From NCBI GenBank assembly GCA_000719695.1, contig JOHN01000006.1, positions 62,001 to 126,000 of the forward strand: 64,000 bases of DNA, read 5' to 3'. The DNA is from Streptomyces sp. NRRL F-6131. GTDB taxonomy: Bacteria > Actinomycetota > Actinomycetes > Streptomycetales > Streptomycetaceae. Each line of letters begins with the position of its first letter. Position 1 is the stretch's first letter. Positions 16,413 through 24,475 of this stretch are shown piece after piece. A program made the translations under genes and the position numbers. The notes beneath the pieces are model-generated. The model searched no databases. It was given only the letters and a program-made list of their open reading frames with translations, and was not told where the DNA came from.

Positions 16413-18503
16413 ATGACGCGACTCCCCCACCCACGTCGTCCCCACGCACAGCGCTTCCCCGTCCGCCGCAGGATCGCCACCCTGATCGCCACGCTGCTCG
16501 CCCTGGTCGCCGCCGCACTCGCCGCACCGGCCCACGGGGCCGCCGGCGCCAACTGGTGGGACCCGGTCGCCCGCCCCGCGCCCGACGCGCAGATCGGCGT
16601 CACCGGAGCCCCTTTCACCGGCACCGACGCCCAGGGCAAGGTCCGCGGCTACGTCGACGCCCACGACCACATCATGGCCAACGAGGGCTTCGGCGGCCGC
16701 CTCATCTGCGGCAAGGCCTTCTCCGAGGCCGGCATCGAGGACGCCCTCAAGGACTGCCCCGAGCACTACCCCGACGGCTCGCTCGCCATCTTCGACCTGA
16801 TCACCAAGGGCGGCGACGGCAAGCACGACCCGGTCGGCTGGCCCACCTTCGCCGACTGGCCCGCCCACGACTCGCTGACCCACCAGCAGAACTACTACGC
16901 CTGGATCGAGCGCGCCTGGCGCGGCGGCGAGCGGGTGCTCGTCAACGACCTGGTGACCAACGGCGTGATCTGCTCGGTCTACTTCTTCAAGGACCGCAGC
17001 TGCGACGAGATGACCGCCATCCGGCTGGAGGCGCAGAAGTCCTACGACCTCCAGGCCTACATCGACAGGATGTACGGCGGGCCGGGCAAGGGCTGGTTCC
17101 GGATCGTCACCGACAGCGCCCAGGCCCGCGAGGTGGTCCGCCAGGGCAAGCTGGCCGTGGTGCTCGGCGTCGAGACCTCCGAACCCTTCGGCTGCAAGCA
17201 GGTCCTGGACGTCTCCCAGTGCAGCCGCGCGGACATCGACCGCGGCCTCGACGAGCTGTACGGGCTCGGCGTGCGCAGCATGTTCCTCTGCCACAAGTTC
17301 GACAACGCGCTGTGCGGCGTGCGGTTCGACGAGGGCGCCCTCGGCGTGGCCATCAACGCCGGCCAGTTCCTGTCGACCGGCACCTTCTGGCAGACCGAGA
17401 AGTGCCCCGGCCCGCAGCACGACAACCCGATCGGCCTCGCGCCCACCCCGGCCTCCGTGCAGCAGCAGCTGCCCCAGGGGGTGACGGTCCCCACGTACGC
17501 CGGGGACGCCCAGTGCAACACCCGCGGGCTCACGGAACTCGGCGAGTACGCGCTGCGCGGCATGATGCGGCGCGGCATGATGCTGGAACTCGACCACATG
17601 AGCGTCAAGGCGGCCGGGCGGGCGCTGGACGTCATGGAGTCCCAGTCCTATCCGGGCGCCGTCTCCTCGCACAGCTGGATGGACCTCGGCTGGACGGAGC
17701 GCGTCTACAAGCTCGGCGGTTTCGTCGCCCAGTACATGAACGGCGCGCAGGCGTTCAGCGACGAGGCGAAGCGCACCGACGCGCTGCGCGACAAGTACGG
17801 GGTCGGCTACGGCTACGGCACCGACATGAACGGGGTGGGCGGCTGGCCCGGCCCGCGCGGCGCCGACACCGCCAACCCGGTGCGCTACCCGTTCCGCACC
17901 GCCGACGGCGGCTCCCTGGTCGACCGGCCCACCACCGGCAGCCGCACCTGGGACATCAACACCGACGGCGCCGCGCACTACGGCCTGGTCCCGGACTGGA
18001 TCGAGGACATCCGGCAGGTCGGCGGGCAGGACGTGGTGGACGACCTGTTCAAGGGGGCGGAGTCCTACCTCACCACCTGGGGCGCCTCGGAGCGGCACCG
18101 GGCCGCGGTGAACCTCACCGGTGGCGCCACCGCCGCCGCGAGCTCCGCCGAGTGGAACCCGTTCGTCAGCTACGCCCCGGACCGGGCGATCGACGGCAGC
18201 GCCTCCAGCCGCTGGGCCAGCGACTGGAGCGACGACCAGTGGCTGCAGATCGACCTGCCGGCCACCACCCTGGTCTCCCGGGTCACCCTGGACTGGGAAC
18301 GCGCCTACGCCAGGGCCTACCGGATCGAGGTGTCCACCGACGGCACCACCTGGCGGACCGTCTGGTCCACCAGCACCGGGGACGGCGGGCTGGACACCGC
18401 CCGGTTCGCCGGGGTACCGGCGCGCCATGTGCGCGTCCACGGCGAGCAGCGCGCCACCTCGTGGGGGTACTCGCTGTACGACGTGGGCGTGTACCGGGCC
18501 TGA
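16413..18503 (+). CDS. Secreted metal-dependent hydrolase with C-terminal discoidin (F5/8C) domain
   Basis: 696 aa. A Sec signal with a basic N-terminus (RRRIATLIATLLALVAAALAAPAHGA) directs export. The large central domain opens with a metal-dependent-hydrolase-like motif (YVDAHDHIMANEGFGG), and also has VLGVETSEPFGC, SMFLCHKFDNALCG, LELDHMSVKAAGRALD and AVSSHSWMDLG, reminiscent of membrane-dipeptidase/amidohydrolase TIM barrels. The last 150 residues are a galactose-binding-like beta-sandwich (DRAIDGSASSRWASDWSD, QWLQIDLPATTLVSRVTLDWE), the F5/8 type C or CBM32 signature, likely to bind polysaccharide. The enzyme may thus act on the cell envelope or on extracellular substrates. The catalytic residues suggest a hydrolase, but the substrate is unknown. 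Confidence 0.82.
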   Translation: MTRLPHPRRPHAQRFPVRRRIATLIATLLALVAAALAAPAHGAAGANWWDPVARPAPDAQIGVTGAPFTGTDAQGKVRGYVDAHDHIMANEGFGGRLICGKAFSEAGIEDALKDCPEHYPDGSLAIFDLITKGGDGKHDPVGWPTFADWPAHDSLTHQQNYYAWIERAWRGGERVLVNDLVTNGVICSVYFFKDRSCDEMTAIRLEAQKSYDLQAYIDRMYGGPGKGWFRIVTDSAQAREVVRQGKLAVVLGVETSEPFGCKQVLDVSQCSRADIDRGLDELYGLGVRSMFLCHKFDNALCGVRFDEGALGVAINAGQFLSTGTFWQTEKCPGPQHDNPIGLAPTPASVQQQLPQGVTVPTYAGDAQCNTRGLTELGEYALRGMMRRGMMLELDHMSVKAAGRALDVMESQSYPGAVSSHSWMDLGWTERVYKLGGFVAQYMNGAQAFSDEAKRTDALRDKYGVGYGYGTDMNGVGGWPGPRGADTANPVRYPFRTADGGSLVDRPTTGSRTWDINTDGAAHYGLVPDWIEDIRQVGGQDVVDDLFKGAESYLTTWGASERHRAAVNLTGGATAAASSAEWNPFVSYAPDRAIDGSASSRWASDWSDDQWLQIDLPATTLVSRVTLDWERAYARAYRIEVSTDGTTWRTVWSTSTGDGGLDTARFAGVPARHVRVHGEQRATSWGYSLYDVGVYRA

Positions 18504-18518
18504 CCTGCGGTTCCTCCG

Positions 18519-18549
18519 CCCGGGGACGGTCGCGCCGGCCGTCCCCGGG
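18519..18549. terminator. Bidirectional terminator hairpin between convergent genes
   Basis: Perfect 11-bp stem, CCCGGGGACGG (18519-18529) with CCGTCCCCGGG (18539-18549), loop of nine bases. It lies between the plus-strand secreted hydrolase and the minus-strand MFS gene. No T-run follows, as is normal for streptomycete terminators. Confidence 0.75.
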
Positions 18550-18609
18550 CCTCCGGCCGTCCGGCGTGGGCGGCGCGCTCGTGGGAGTCGACGTCGGTGC
18601 CGCCGACCG

Positions 18610-19926
18610 TCACCGAGTGACCACCCCCGTGGACGAGGCGCTGCCGCGCAGCCTCACCCCGGGGGCGTCGGCCTGCGCCTCGGCCGCGTTCGCGGCGGGG
18701 CCGGCGGCCCGCAGCGCGGCCTCGACCCGGCGGTTGGTGGTCATGGACGCCGTCACGGCGGTCATGACCAGGAGGAGGGCGGCGGCGACGTAGAGCGGCG
18801 TGCGGACGTCGTAGGCGCCGGCCAGCCAGCCGCCGAGGAAGGCCCCGCTGGGCGCGGCGCACATGCCCACCATCCGGGAGGTGGAGGCGACCCGGCCCAT
18901 CAGGTGGGCCGGGACGATCGCCTGCCGGAGGGAGGGCCCGAGCACCGTCGTGGCGCCCATCCCGGCCCCGCAGACGGCGAGCGCCAGCCCGGCCAGGTAC
19001 GCGTTCGGGGCGGCGGCCAGACCCAGGATCGCCAGCCCTTCGACCGCGGCCGTGCAGGTCAGCGCGGTGCCGGTGCCGAGCCGCCGGCCGAGCCGGGAGG
19101 CGATGCCCGCACCGAGCAGGCCGCCGACGGCCTCCGCCGTGAGGAGCAGGCCGAAACCGAAGCCGCCGATGCCCAGGCGGTCGTGCGCGAAGAGGGCGAG
19201 GACGGTCTCCACGGCGAGGAAGGCGATGTTCCCGACCGCGGGGCGGAGCGCGAGCCCGAGCAGCAACCGGTTCCGGAAGACGTACGAGGCCCCGGCCCGC
19301 GCCTGCCGGAGCAGCGACTCGTGGGCCTGCGGCACCGGCCGGGGCACCGCGGGCAGCGTGCGGACGAGCAGGGCGGAGAGGAGGAACGACGCCGCGTCGG
19401 CGAGCAGCGGAACCGCCCGCCCGAGCGCGAGCAGCGCGCTGCCCGCGGGCGGCCCCGCGAAACCGGACATGGCGGTCTGGGCGCCGCGCAGCCGGGAGTT
19501 GGCGCGCTCCAGGAGTGCCGGGTCGCGGCGGAGCAGGTCCGGCAGGTAGGCCGTGGCGGCCGTGTCGAAGAAGAGTCCGCCGAGGCCCAGCAGGAAGGCG
19601 ACGGCCGCGAGCAGCGGAATGCTCAGGACGTCGAGCACGGCCGCCGCCGCGGGTATCACGAGCAGCGCCGCACGTGCCGCGTCCGCGACCCACATCGTGC
19701 GCCGGCGGTCCCAGCGGTCCACCAGCGCACCGCCCAGCACCCCGAAGAGCAGCCAGGGCAGCGTCCCCGCCGCCGTGACCACGGCGAGCGCCATCGGGTC
19801 CCGGGTCAACGTCAGGGCGAGCAGCGGCAGCGCGGCGTGCATCACCCCGTCACCGAGCGAGGACACCGTCTGCGCGGTCCACAGCGGTCCGAATCCGTTC
19901 GGCAGCCTGTCGTCCCCCCGGGTCAC
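18610..19926 (-). CDS. MFS transporter (MFS_3/enterobactin-exporter type)
   Basis: 438 aa, about 12 helices, starting PLWTAQTVSSLGDGVMHAALPLLALTLT after a short leader. The motif GGALVDRWDRRRTMWVADAARA and repeated Gly-rich helices match the MFS_3 exporter group. The GTG start at 19926 overlaps the stop codon of the upstream ArsR-like regulator gene (GTGA), so the pair forms an operon and the pump should be controlled by that regulator. The C-terminus (about 30 residues after MTTNRRVEAALRAAG) is a hydrophilic tail. The substrate is unknown; drug or metabolite export is inferred. Confidence 0.87.
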   Translation of the reverse strand: MTRGDDRLPNGFGPLWTAQTVSSLGDGVMHAALPLLALTLTRDPMALAVVTAAGTLPWLLFGVLGGALVDRWDRRRTMWVADAARAALLVIPAAAAVLDVLSIPLLAAVAFLLGLGGLFFDTAATAYLPDLLRRDPALLERANSRLRGAQTAMSGFAGPPAGSALLALGRAVPLLADAASFLLSALLVRTLPAVPRPVPQAHESLLRQARAGASYVFRNRLLLGLALRPAVGNIAFLAVETVLALFAHDRLGIGGFGFGLLLTAEAVGGLLGAGIASRLGRRLGTGTALTCTAAVEGLAILGLAAAPNAYLAGLALAVCGAGMGATTVLGPSLRQAIVPAHLMGRVASTSRMVGMCAAPSGAFLGGWLAGAYDVRTPLYVAAALLLVMTAVTASMTTNRRVEAALRAAGPAANAAEAQADAPGVRLRGSASSTGVVTR

Positions 19927-20462
19927 TCGGCGCTCCCCTCGACCTGGTCGCGCTTGGCCGGGTGGAACAGCGCGAAGACCAGGGACGCGTCCGGCAGCGC
20001 GGGGTCGGACAGTTCCCGGTACTCGTCCGCCAGCGCCTGCAGCCGCGCCCCCAACTCGGCGAACTGCTCGTCGGTGAGCCGCAGGTGCGCCATCCGCACC
20101 TGCCGCAGGCCGTCGGCCCGGGACTCCTCCAGGTCCGCCACCGCGTGCCGCATCAGCATGTTCGGCCCGCCCTCGCCGGGATCCGGCAGCACGAGCGACC
20201 GCGCGGCCATCGCGTAGTACCGCTCGGTGACCCCCCGCACCTTCCGGGTCCGCACCACCTTGATCAGGCCGGCCCGCTCCAGCAGTCGCACGTGGTAGCT
20301 GGAGCTCCCCTTGGCGAGACCGACCCGCTCGGCGATCTGGGTGATCGTCGCCGGCTCGAAGCGGAGCACGGCCATGATCCGGTGACGGGTGAGGTTGGAG
20401 ACGGCGCGCAGTTGCTCGTCCGTGGTGACGTGGAACGTCTCGGGAAGATCATCGGTGGGCAT
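19923..20462 (-). CDS. ArsR-like winged-helix repressor, controls the downstream MFS pump
   Basis: 179 aa. The N-terminal winged helix (DEQLRAVSNLTRHRIMAVLRFEPATITQIAERVGLAKGSSSYHVRLLERAGLIKVV) matches the HTH_20/ArsR-type helix-turn-helix. The rest is a helical effector or dimerisation region. Translation probably starts at the ATG at 20462 (MPTDDLPET). A TTG at 20498 would also work, but it would put the operator-like palindrome (20467-20494) inside the coding region. Neither start has a good Shine-Dalgarno, and the ATG may be leaderless. It overlaps the MFS gene by four bases. I infer autoregulated repression of the pump operon. Confidence 0.85.
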   Translation of the reverse strand: MPTDDLPETFHVTTDEQLRAVSNLTRHRIMAVLRFEPATITQIAERVGLAKGSSSYHVRLLERAGLIKVVRTRKVRGVTERYYAMAARSLVLPDPGEGGPNMLMRHAVADLEESRADGLRQVRMAHLRLTDEQFAELGARLQALADEYRELSDPALPDASLVFALFHPAKRDQVEGSAE

Positions 20463-20466
20463 GCGA

Positions 20467-20494
20467 GCAATGGTCAACGTTTCTTGACCATTGC
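20467..20494. promoter_or_regulatory. Operator palindrome of the ArsR-like repressor
   Basis: Perfect 11-bp arms, GCAATGGTCAA (20467-20477) and TTGACCATTGC (20484-20494), with a six-base spacer, ending four bases upstream of the proposed repressor ATG. The arms contain TTGACC, a possible -35-like element. Position and symmetry make it the likely autoregulatory site. Confidence 0.7.
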
Positions 20495-20622
20495 GCAAGG
20501 GGTTTGCCGACCCGACCTGCCCGGGTCAAGGTGCTTGCATGTGCGCACTAACAGCCCTCGCCGGTAGTCCGCCGATCGCCTACCCTGGAGGTCAGTCGCG
20601 TTCGAAAGGAGGCCGGATCCCG

Positions 20623-21090
20623 ATGACCGCCACGGATCCCGCGCTCACCGCCCTGGCCAGCGGCTGGGGCGCCCTGTCCGTCCTGCACGGCAGGATCGAG
20701 ACGCACATCGAACGCGCCCTGCAGTCCGGGCACGACCTCAGCGTGCGCGAGTACTCGCTGCTCGACGTGCTCAGCCGGCAGCACGACGGCGAGGGCGGCC
20801 ACCTGCAGATGAAGCAGGTCGCCGACGCGGTGGTGCTCAGCCAGAGCGCCACCACCCGCCTGGTCACCCGACTGGAGGACCGTGGCCTGCTGGCCCGCTA
20901 CCTCTGCCCGACGGACCGCCGCGGCATCTACACCAATGTCACCGAGGCGGGACTGGCCCTGCTGGAGCAGGCCCGGCCGACCAACAACGCCGCCCTCCGT
21001 GAGGCCCTCGACGCGGCCGCGCGCAACCCCGAACTGACCTCCCTGGTGGAGGCCGTCGAGGCCGTGGACGCCCCCGCGCGCCACGGGTAG
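20623..21090 (+). CDS. MarR-family transcriptional regulator
   Basis: 155 aa, starting MTATDPALTALASGWG with an excellent GAAAGGAGG upstream. It is an all-helical winged-helix protein: SVREYSLLDVLSRQHDGEGGHLQMKQVADAVVLSQSATTRLVTRLEDRGLLARYLCPTDRRGIYTNVTEAG contains the recognition helix and the wing (residues read in short blocks). MarR proteins are dimeric repressors released by phenolics, oxidants or drugs. A rho-independent terminator follows, and then a promoter for an MFS gene that carries an inverted repeat across -35 to -10, the likely target of this regulator. A near copy of that promoter precedes the old yellow enzyme gene at 30115. Confidence 0.9.
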   Translation: MTATDPALTALASGWGALSVLHGRIETHIERALQSGHDLSVREYSLLDVLSRQHDGEGGHLQMKQVADAVVLSQSATTRLVTRLEDRGLLARYLCPTDRRGIYTNVTEAGLALLEQARPTNNAALREALDAAARNPELTSLVEAVEAVDAPARHG

Positions 21091-21120
21091 CCGTCCGCCC
21101 CGGCCCTCCGCACCCCTTCG

Positions 21121-21153
21121 ACCGGTCCCGGCACTGCGCCGGGGCCGGTTTTT
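21121..21153 (+). terminator. Rho-independent terminator of the MarR gene
   Basis: A 12-bp stem (21121-21132 with 21138-21149, one T:G wobble) has a five-base loop and is followed by a T-run to 21153. It lies 30 bases after the MarR stop codon. It is the best canonical terminator in the window. Confidence 0.85.
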
Positions 21154-21210
21154 GCGCACTCCGCGACAAGATGCAGTCGCTCACATCACGAGAGCAAGGG
21201 CAGTAGGCGT

Positions 21211-21240
21211 TTGCAGATATCGCGCGTCTGCAACTATTGT
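21211..21240 (+). promoter_or_regulatory. MFS promoter with overlapping MarR-type operator
   Basis: -35 TTGCAG (21211-21216) and -10 TATTGT (21235-21240) are separated by 18 bases. TTGCAGA (21211-21217) and TCTGCAA (21227-21233) make a perfect inverted repeat that spans the promoter, so a bound dimer would block RNA polymerase. The promoter is repeated almost unchanged at 30032-30061, with the same 23-base distance from TTGC to GCAA and the identical string TGCAACTATTGT. I infer that the MarR protein encoded just upstream binds both. Confidence 0.7.
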
Positions 21241-21289
21241 GAAGACACGCAAGGAGCTCACTCAAGCAACCACAGAAGGGTCGAGCCCA

Positions 21290-22498
21290 ATGCCTCTCGC
21301 ACTTCTCGCCCTGGCCGTCGGCGCCTTCGGCATCGGCACCACCGAATTCGTGATCATGGGCCTGCTGCCCGAGATCGCCGCCGACTACGGCGTCTCCATC
21401 CCCACCGCGGGCCTCCTGGTCACCGGCTACGCCCTCGGCGTGGTCGCCGGCGCGCCGCTGTTGACCGTGCTCGGCACCCGGATCGGCCGCAAGCAGATGC
21501 TCATGCTGCTGATGGGCCTGTTCGTGCTCGGCAACCTGCTCTCGGCCGTCGCCCCGAGCTTCGGGGCGATGCTGGCGGGCCGCGTGGTCGCCTCGCTCGC
21601 CCACGGCGCGTTCTTCGGCATCGGCGCCGTCGTCGCCGCCGACCTGGTCGCCCCCGACCGCAAGGCGGGCGCCATCGCCACCATGTTCACCGGACTGACC
21701 GTCGCCAACGTCGTCGGCGTCCCGCTGGGCACCTCGATCGGCCAGGCCGTCGGCTGGCGCACCACCTTCGCGATCGTCGCCGGCCTCGGCGTCGTCGGCC
21801 TGCTCGGCATCGCCAGGCTCGTCCCCGACCTGCCCCGCGCCGAGGGCGCGCACCTGCGCCGGGAGCTGACCGCGTTCCGCAATCCCCAGGTGCTGCTCGC
21901 GATGGCGATGACCGTCCTCGGCTTCGGCGGCGTGTTCGCCGCGATCACCTACATCGCCCCGATGATGACCCACGTCGCCGGCTACTCGGAGGGCGCGGTC
22001 ACCTGGCTGCTGGTGCTGTTCGGCATCGGCATGTTCCTCGGCAACCTGCTCGGCGGCCGCTTCGCCGACCGGCGGCTGATGCCGCTGCTCTACGTCACCC
22101 TCGGCGGCCTGGCCGTGGTGCTCGCGGTGTTCACCCTCACCGCGCACCACAAGGCGCTCGCGGCCGTCACCGTGGTGCTCGTCGGGGCGCTCGGCTTCGC
22201 CACCGTCCCGCCGCTGCAGAAGCGGGTGCTGGACCAGGCGCACGGCGCGCCCACCCTGGCCTCGGCGGTGAACATCGGCGCCTTCAACCTGGGCAACGCG
22301 CTCGCCGCCTGGCTCGGCGGCCTGGTCATCTCCGCCGGTCTCGGCTACACCGCGCCCAACTGGGTGGGCGCCGCGCTCGCCGCCGCGGCCCTCGTCCTCG
22401 CGCTGTGGTCGGCCGCCCTGGAGCGCCGCACGGTGAAGGCCGGGGCGCCGACGGCCGTGGGCGGCCCCTCCCCGGTCGCCGTCCCGGTCCACCACTGA
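21290..22498 (+). CDS. MFS exporter, DHA1 family (AraJ/Cml-like)
   Basis: 402 aa, twelve helices, no long N-terminal extension: MPLALLALAVGAFGIGTTEFVIMGLLPEIA is the typical start of DHA1 sugar or drug efflux proteins (AraJ, chloramphenicol-resistance type). Motif A is LGTRIGRKQML, and a motif-C-like segment (FTGLTVANVVGVPLGTSIG) is present. The gene begins about 43 bases downstream of the predicted transcription start of the MarR-type promoter. A GlcG-like gene follows after 47 bases, probably in the same transcript. The pump should expel an inducer sensed by the MarR protein. Confidence in the regulatory link is moderate. Confidence 0.88.
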   Translation: MPLALLALAVGAFGIGTTEFVIMGLLPEIAADYGVSIPTAGLLVTGYALGVVAGAPLLTVLGTRIGRKQMLMLLMGLFVLGNLLSAVAPSFGAMLAGRVVASLAHGAFFGIGAVVAADLVAPDRKAGAIATMFTGLTVANVVGVPLGTSIGQAVGWRTTFAIVAGLGVVGLLGIARLVPDLPRAEGAHLRRELTAFRNPQVLLAMAMTVLGFGGVFAAITYIAPMMTHVAGYSEGAVTWLLVLFGIGMFLGNLLGGRFADRRLMPLLYVTLGGLAVVLAVFTLTAHHKALAAVTVVLVGALGFATVPPLQKRVLDQAHGAPTLASAVNIGAFNLGNALAAWLGGLVISAGLGYTAPNWVGAALAAAALVLALWSAALERRTVKAGAPTAVGGPSPVAVPVHH

Positions 22499-22545
22499 CC
22501 GACCCGCCCCTCCCCCGTTCCCCTCCTCCCGAAAGCACCGGCACC

Positions 22546-22968
22546 ATGACCAGCACCACCGTCACCCCGCTCACCACCACCGACGCCGAGGCCCTGGTCG
22601 GCGCCGCCCGCGCCGCCGCCGAGGCGGCCGGGGTCGCGGTCAGCGTCACCGTCCTCGACGCCGGGGGCCACCTGCTCGCCTTCCGCCGCGACGACCGGGC
22701 CGTCCTCGTCTCCGGCGAGACCAGCACCCGCAAGGCCTACACCGCGCTCCAGCTGAACGCCCCGACCGCCGACCTGGTCGACCTGGTCAAGCCCGACGGA
22801 CCGTTCCACTCGCTGCCGACCGCCCTCGACCGGCCGCTGCTGTTCATCGCCGGCGGAGTCCCCGTCCACCGCGACGGCCGGCTGATCGGCGCCCTCGGCA
22901 TCGGCGGCGGCGCCCCCGCCCAGGACCACGCCTTCGCCACCGCGGCCCTGGCCGAACTCGCCCGCTGA
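22546..22968 (+). CDS. GlcG/HbpS-like small protein
   Basis: 140 aa. Family blocks VSVTVLDAGGHLLAFRRDD, RKAYTALQLNAPTADL, LLFIAGGVPVHRDGRLIGALGIGGG (given in parts) and ATAALAELAR are diagnostic of the GlcG/HbpS (DUF336) fold. HbpS in streptomycetes is an extracellular haem-binding redox sensor, but most family members are cytoplasmic and of unclear role. This one lacks a signal peptide. It follows the MFS gene closely and should be co-transcribed with it under MarR control, suggesting a redox or electrophile context. Exact function is unknown. Confidence 0.82.
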   Translation: MTSTTVTPLTTTDAEALVGAARAAAEAAGVAVSVTVLDAGGHLLAFRRDDRAVLVSGETSTRKAYTALQLNAPTADLVDLVKPDGPFHSLPTALDRPLLFIAGGVPVHRDGRLIGALGIGGGAPAQDHAFATAALAELAR

Positions 22969-22977
22969 GTCGTCCCG

Positions 22978-23009
22978 CTGTTCCGCTGTTCCGCTGTTCC
23001 GCTGTTCCG
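22978..23009. repeat. Four perfect 8-bp tandem repeats
   Basis: ctgttccg repeated at 22978, 22986, 22994 and 23002, starting ten bases after the GlcG-like stop codon and just before the terminator hairpin. Confidence 0.9.
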
Positions 23010-23020
23010 CACCGATGGTC

Positions 23021-23066
23021 CGCCCGTGGCCCCGGTCCGCCGTCCGGCGGGGCGGGGCCACGGGCG
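23021..23066. terminator. Bidirectional terminator hairpin
   Basis: Perfect 14-bp stem, CGCCCGTGGCCCCG (23021-23034) with CGGGGCCACGGGCG (23053-23066), with an 18-base loop that can itself pair. It separates the MFS/GlcG-like operon from the convergent FAD monooxygenase gene. Confidence 0.8.
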
Positions 23067-23091
23067 TTCCACCGGGAGGGACGACGGCAGG

Positions 23092-24309
23092 TCAGTAGTC
23101 CGGCAGGTCGAAGGCCGTGGCGGCGCGGTAGACCTCCTCCAGCTCGGGACCGTAGACGGTGTCGATCCCGCCGAAGGCCTCCGGGTCGTCCGGGTCCCCG
23201 GCCTCCGGGCGCTTCGCGGTCAGTTCGAGGAGCGCCTGGTTGGCGGCCACGTGGTCGCGCAGTCGGCGCTCGTAGGCCGGGTAGGCGGCCCGGTGGTCGC
23301 CGTCCGCCCGGTGGAGCTCGCCAGCCAGGACGTACGCCGCCGTCAGCGCCACACTGGTGCCCTGGCCGGTGAGCGGCGAGCAGCAGTACCCGGCGTCGCC
23401 GAGCAGCACGACCCGCTCGTGCGACCAGCGGTCCATCTTGATCTGGGCGACCACGTCGTAGTGGAACCGGTCGGTGTCGTCCAGGGCCGCCAGGAACCCC
23501 GGGACCTCCCAGCGCAGGCCTTCGGCGCGTTCGGCGACCAGGCGGCGCTGCGCGGCGGGGTCGCGCGGCAGCATGGACTCCACGGGCTCGTCGGAGGTGA
23601 AGCCGACGAAGACCCGCAGTTCGGTGTTGTCCCGGACGGTCATCGCCAGACACATCCGGTCCGCCCGGTCGCCCGGGCGGTACACGACCTGCCAGCGGTC
23701 CAGCCCCAGGTGGTTGGGGACGCTCCAGCCGGCCACGTAGGTGCCGATGGCGTGCAGGTAGTCCCGCTCCGGGCCGAAGACCAGGCGCCGGGTGCCGGAG
23801 TGCAGGCCGTCCGCGCCCACCACGAGGTCGAAGGACCGCTCGTCGCCGGCACGGAAGCGGACCTGGACGCCCTCCTCGTACTGCACCAGCGTGTCGATCG
23901 CGTCGTCGAAGCGGTACTCGACGCCGGACCCCGCCGCCCCGGTGAGCAGGACGGCGAGTTCGTCGCGCAGGATCTCCACGTCCGGGCCGTCGACGGGACC
24001 GCCGCTGGCCGTCCACTCGGTGGAACGGCGGAGCTCCTTGCCGTCCCCGTCGACCACCGACATCCCGCGCAGACCGGTCCGCCGAGCCCGGACCTCCGCC
24101 AACAGGCCCATCCGGTCGACGACTTCGAGGGCGTTGCCGCGGACGTCCACCGCCTGACCGCCGCCGCGCAGCGACGGCGCGCGCTCGACGACGGTGACGC
24201 GGAAACCGTACCGGTTCAGCCAGTACGCCAGGGCGGTGCCGGCGATCCCCGCGCCGGAGATCAGGACCGAGGTGGTGCGCGAGCGGAGCGGTCGGGTGCT
24301 GTTCGCCAT
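23092..24309 (-). CDS. FAD-dependent aromatic monooxygenase (PHBH/TetX type)
   Basis: 405 aa, class A flavoprotein monooxygenase. The N-terminal FAD-binding motif is VLISGAGIAGTALAYWLNRYG with the following Glu (VVERAPSLRGGGQAVDVRG); DGLHS (VVGADGLHSGTRR) contacts FAD and NADPH; and the GD motif is VVLLGDAGYCCSPLTGQGTS. It hydroxylates an aromatic or polyketide-like substrate using NAD(P)H and oxygen; TetX-type drug inactivation is an alternative. The start at 24309 has GGAGG. Its upstream region carries 11-bp phased direct repeats and an inverted repeat. It is probably transcribed independently of the hydrolase gene at 24476, which lies upstream on the same strand. Confidence 0.88.
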   Translation of the reverse strand: MANSTRPLRSRTTSVLISGAGIAGTALAYWLNRYGFRVTVVERAPSLRGGGQAVDVRGNALEVVDRMGLLAEVRARRTGLRGMSVVDGDGKELRRSTEWTASGGPVDGPDVEILRDELAVLLTGAAGSGVEYRFDDAIDTLVQYEEGVQVRFRAGDERSFDLVVGADGLHSGTRRLVFGPERDYLHAIGTYVAGWSVPNHLGLDRWQVVYRPGDRADRMCLAMTVRDNTELRVFVGFTSDEPVESMLPRDPAAQRRLVAERAEGLRWEVPGFLAALDDTDRFHYDVVAQIKMDRWSHERVVLLGDAGYCCSPLTGQGTSVALTAAYVLAGELHRADGDHRAAYPAYERRLRDHVAANQALLELTAKRPEAGDPDDPEAFGGIDTVYGPELEEVYRAATAFDLPDY

Positions 24310-24372
24310 GGTGGGCCTCCCCTGGTTCGTGTGCTGCCACGCACCAGGTTCCCGCCGCCCACCGTCGGCGCG

Positions 24373-24463
24373 CCGACAGCCCACCGACAGGACACCGGCG
24401 GTGCCGTCGGCCCGCCGACAGCTCCCTGACAGCTCGCTCACAGCTCACTGACGACCCGTCAGT
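24373..24463 (-). promoter_or_regulatory. Helically phased direct repeats and inverted repeat upstream of the monooxygenase
   Basis: CCGACAG-like heptamers begin at 24373 and 24384 (11-base period) and at 24416, 24427 and 24438 (variants CGACAGCTCCC, TGACAGCTCGC, TCACAGCTCAC, again 11-base period). One helical turn between repeats is the pattern bound by SARP-type or PhoP-type activators in streptomycetes. Next to them ACTGAC (24447-24452) and GTCAGT (24458-24463) form a perfect inverted repeat. The first repeat is 64 bases upstream of the monooxygenase ATG. Confidence 0.5.
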
Positions 24464-24475
24464 AAGACGGTCGGG

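Noticed and set aside
20462..20498. TTG start for the ArsR-like regulator
   Set aside because: It would put the strong palindrome inside the coding sequence; neither start has a Shine-Dalgarno, and the ATG begins at the first conserved residues.
22978..23009. 8-bp repeat tract considered as a CRISPR-like or binding-site array
   Set aside because: No spacers between units and only four copies; it is a simple microsatellite next to a terminator.
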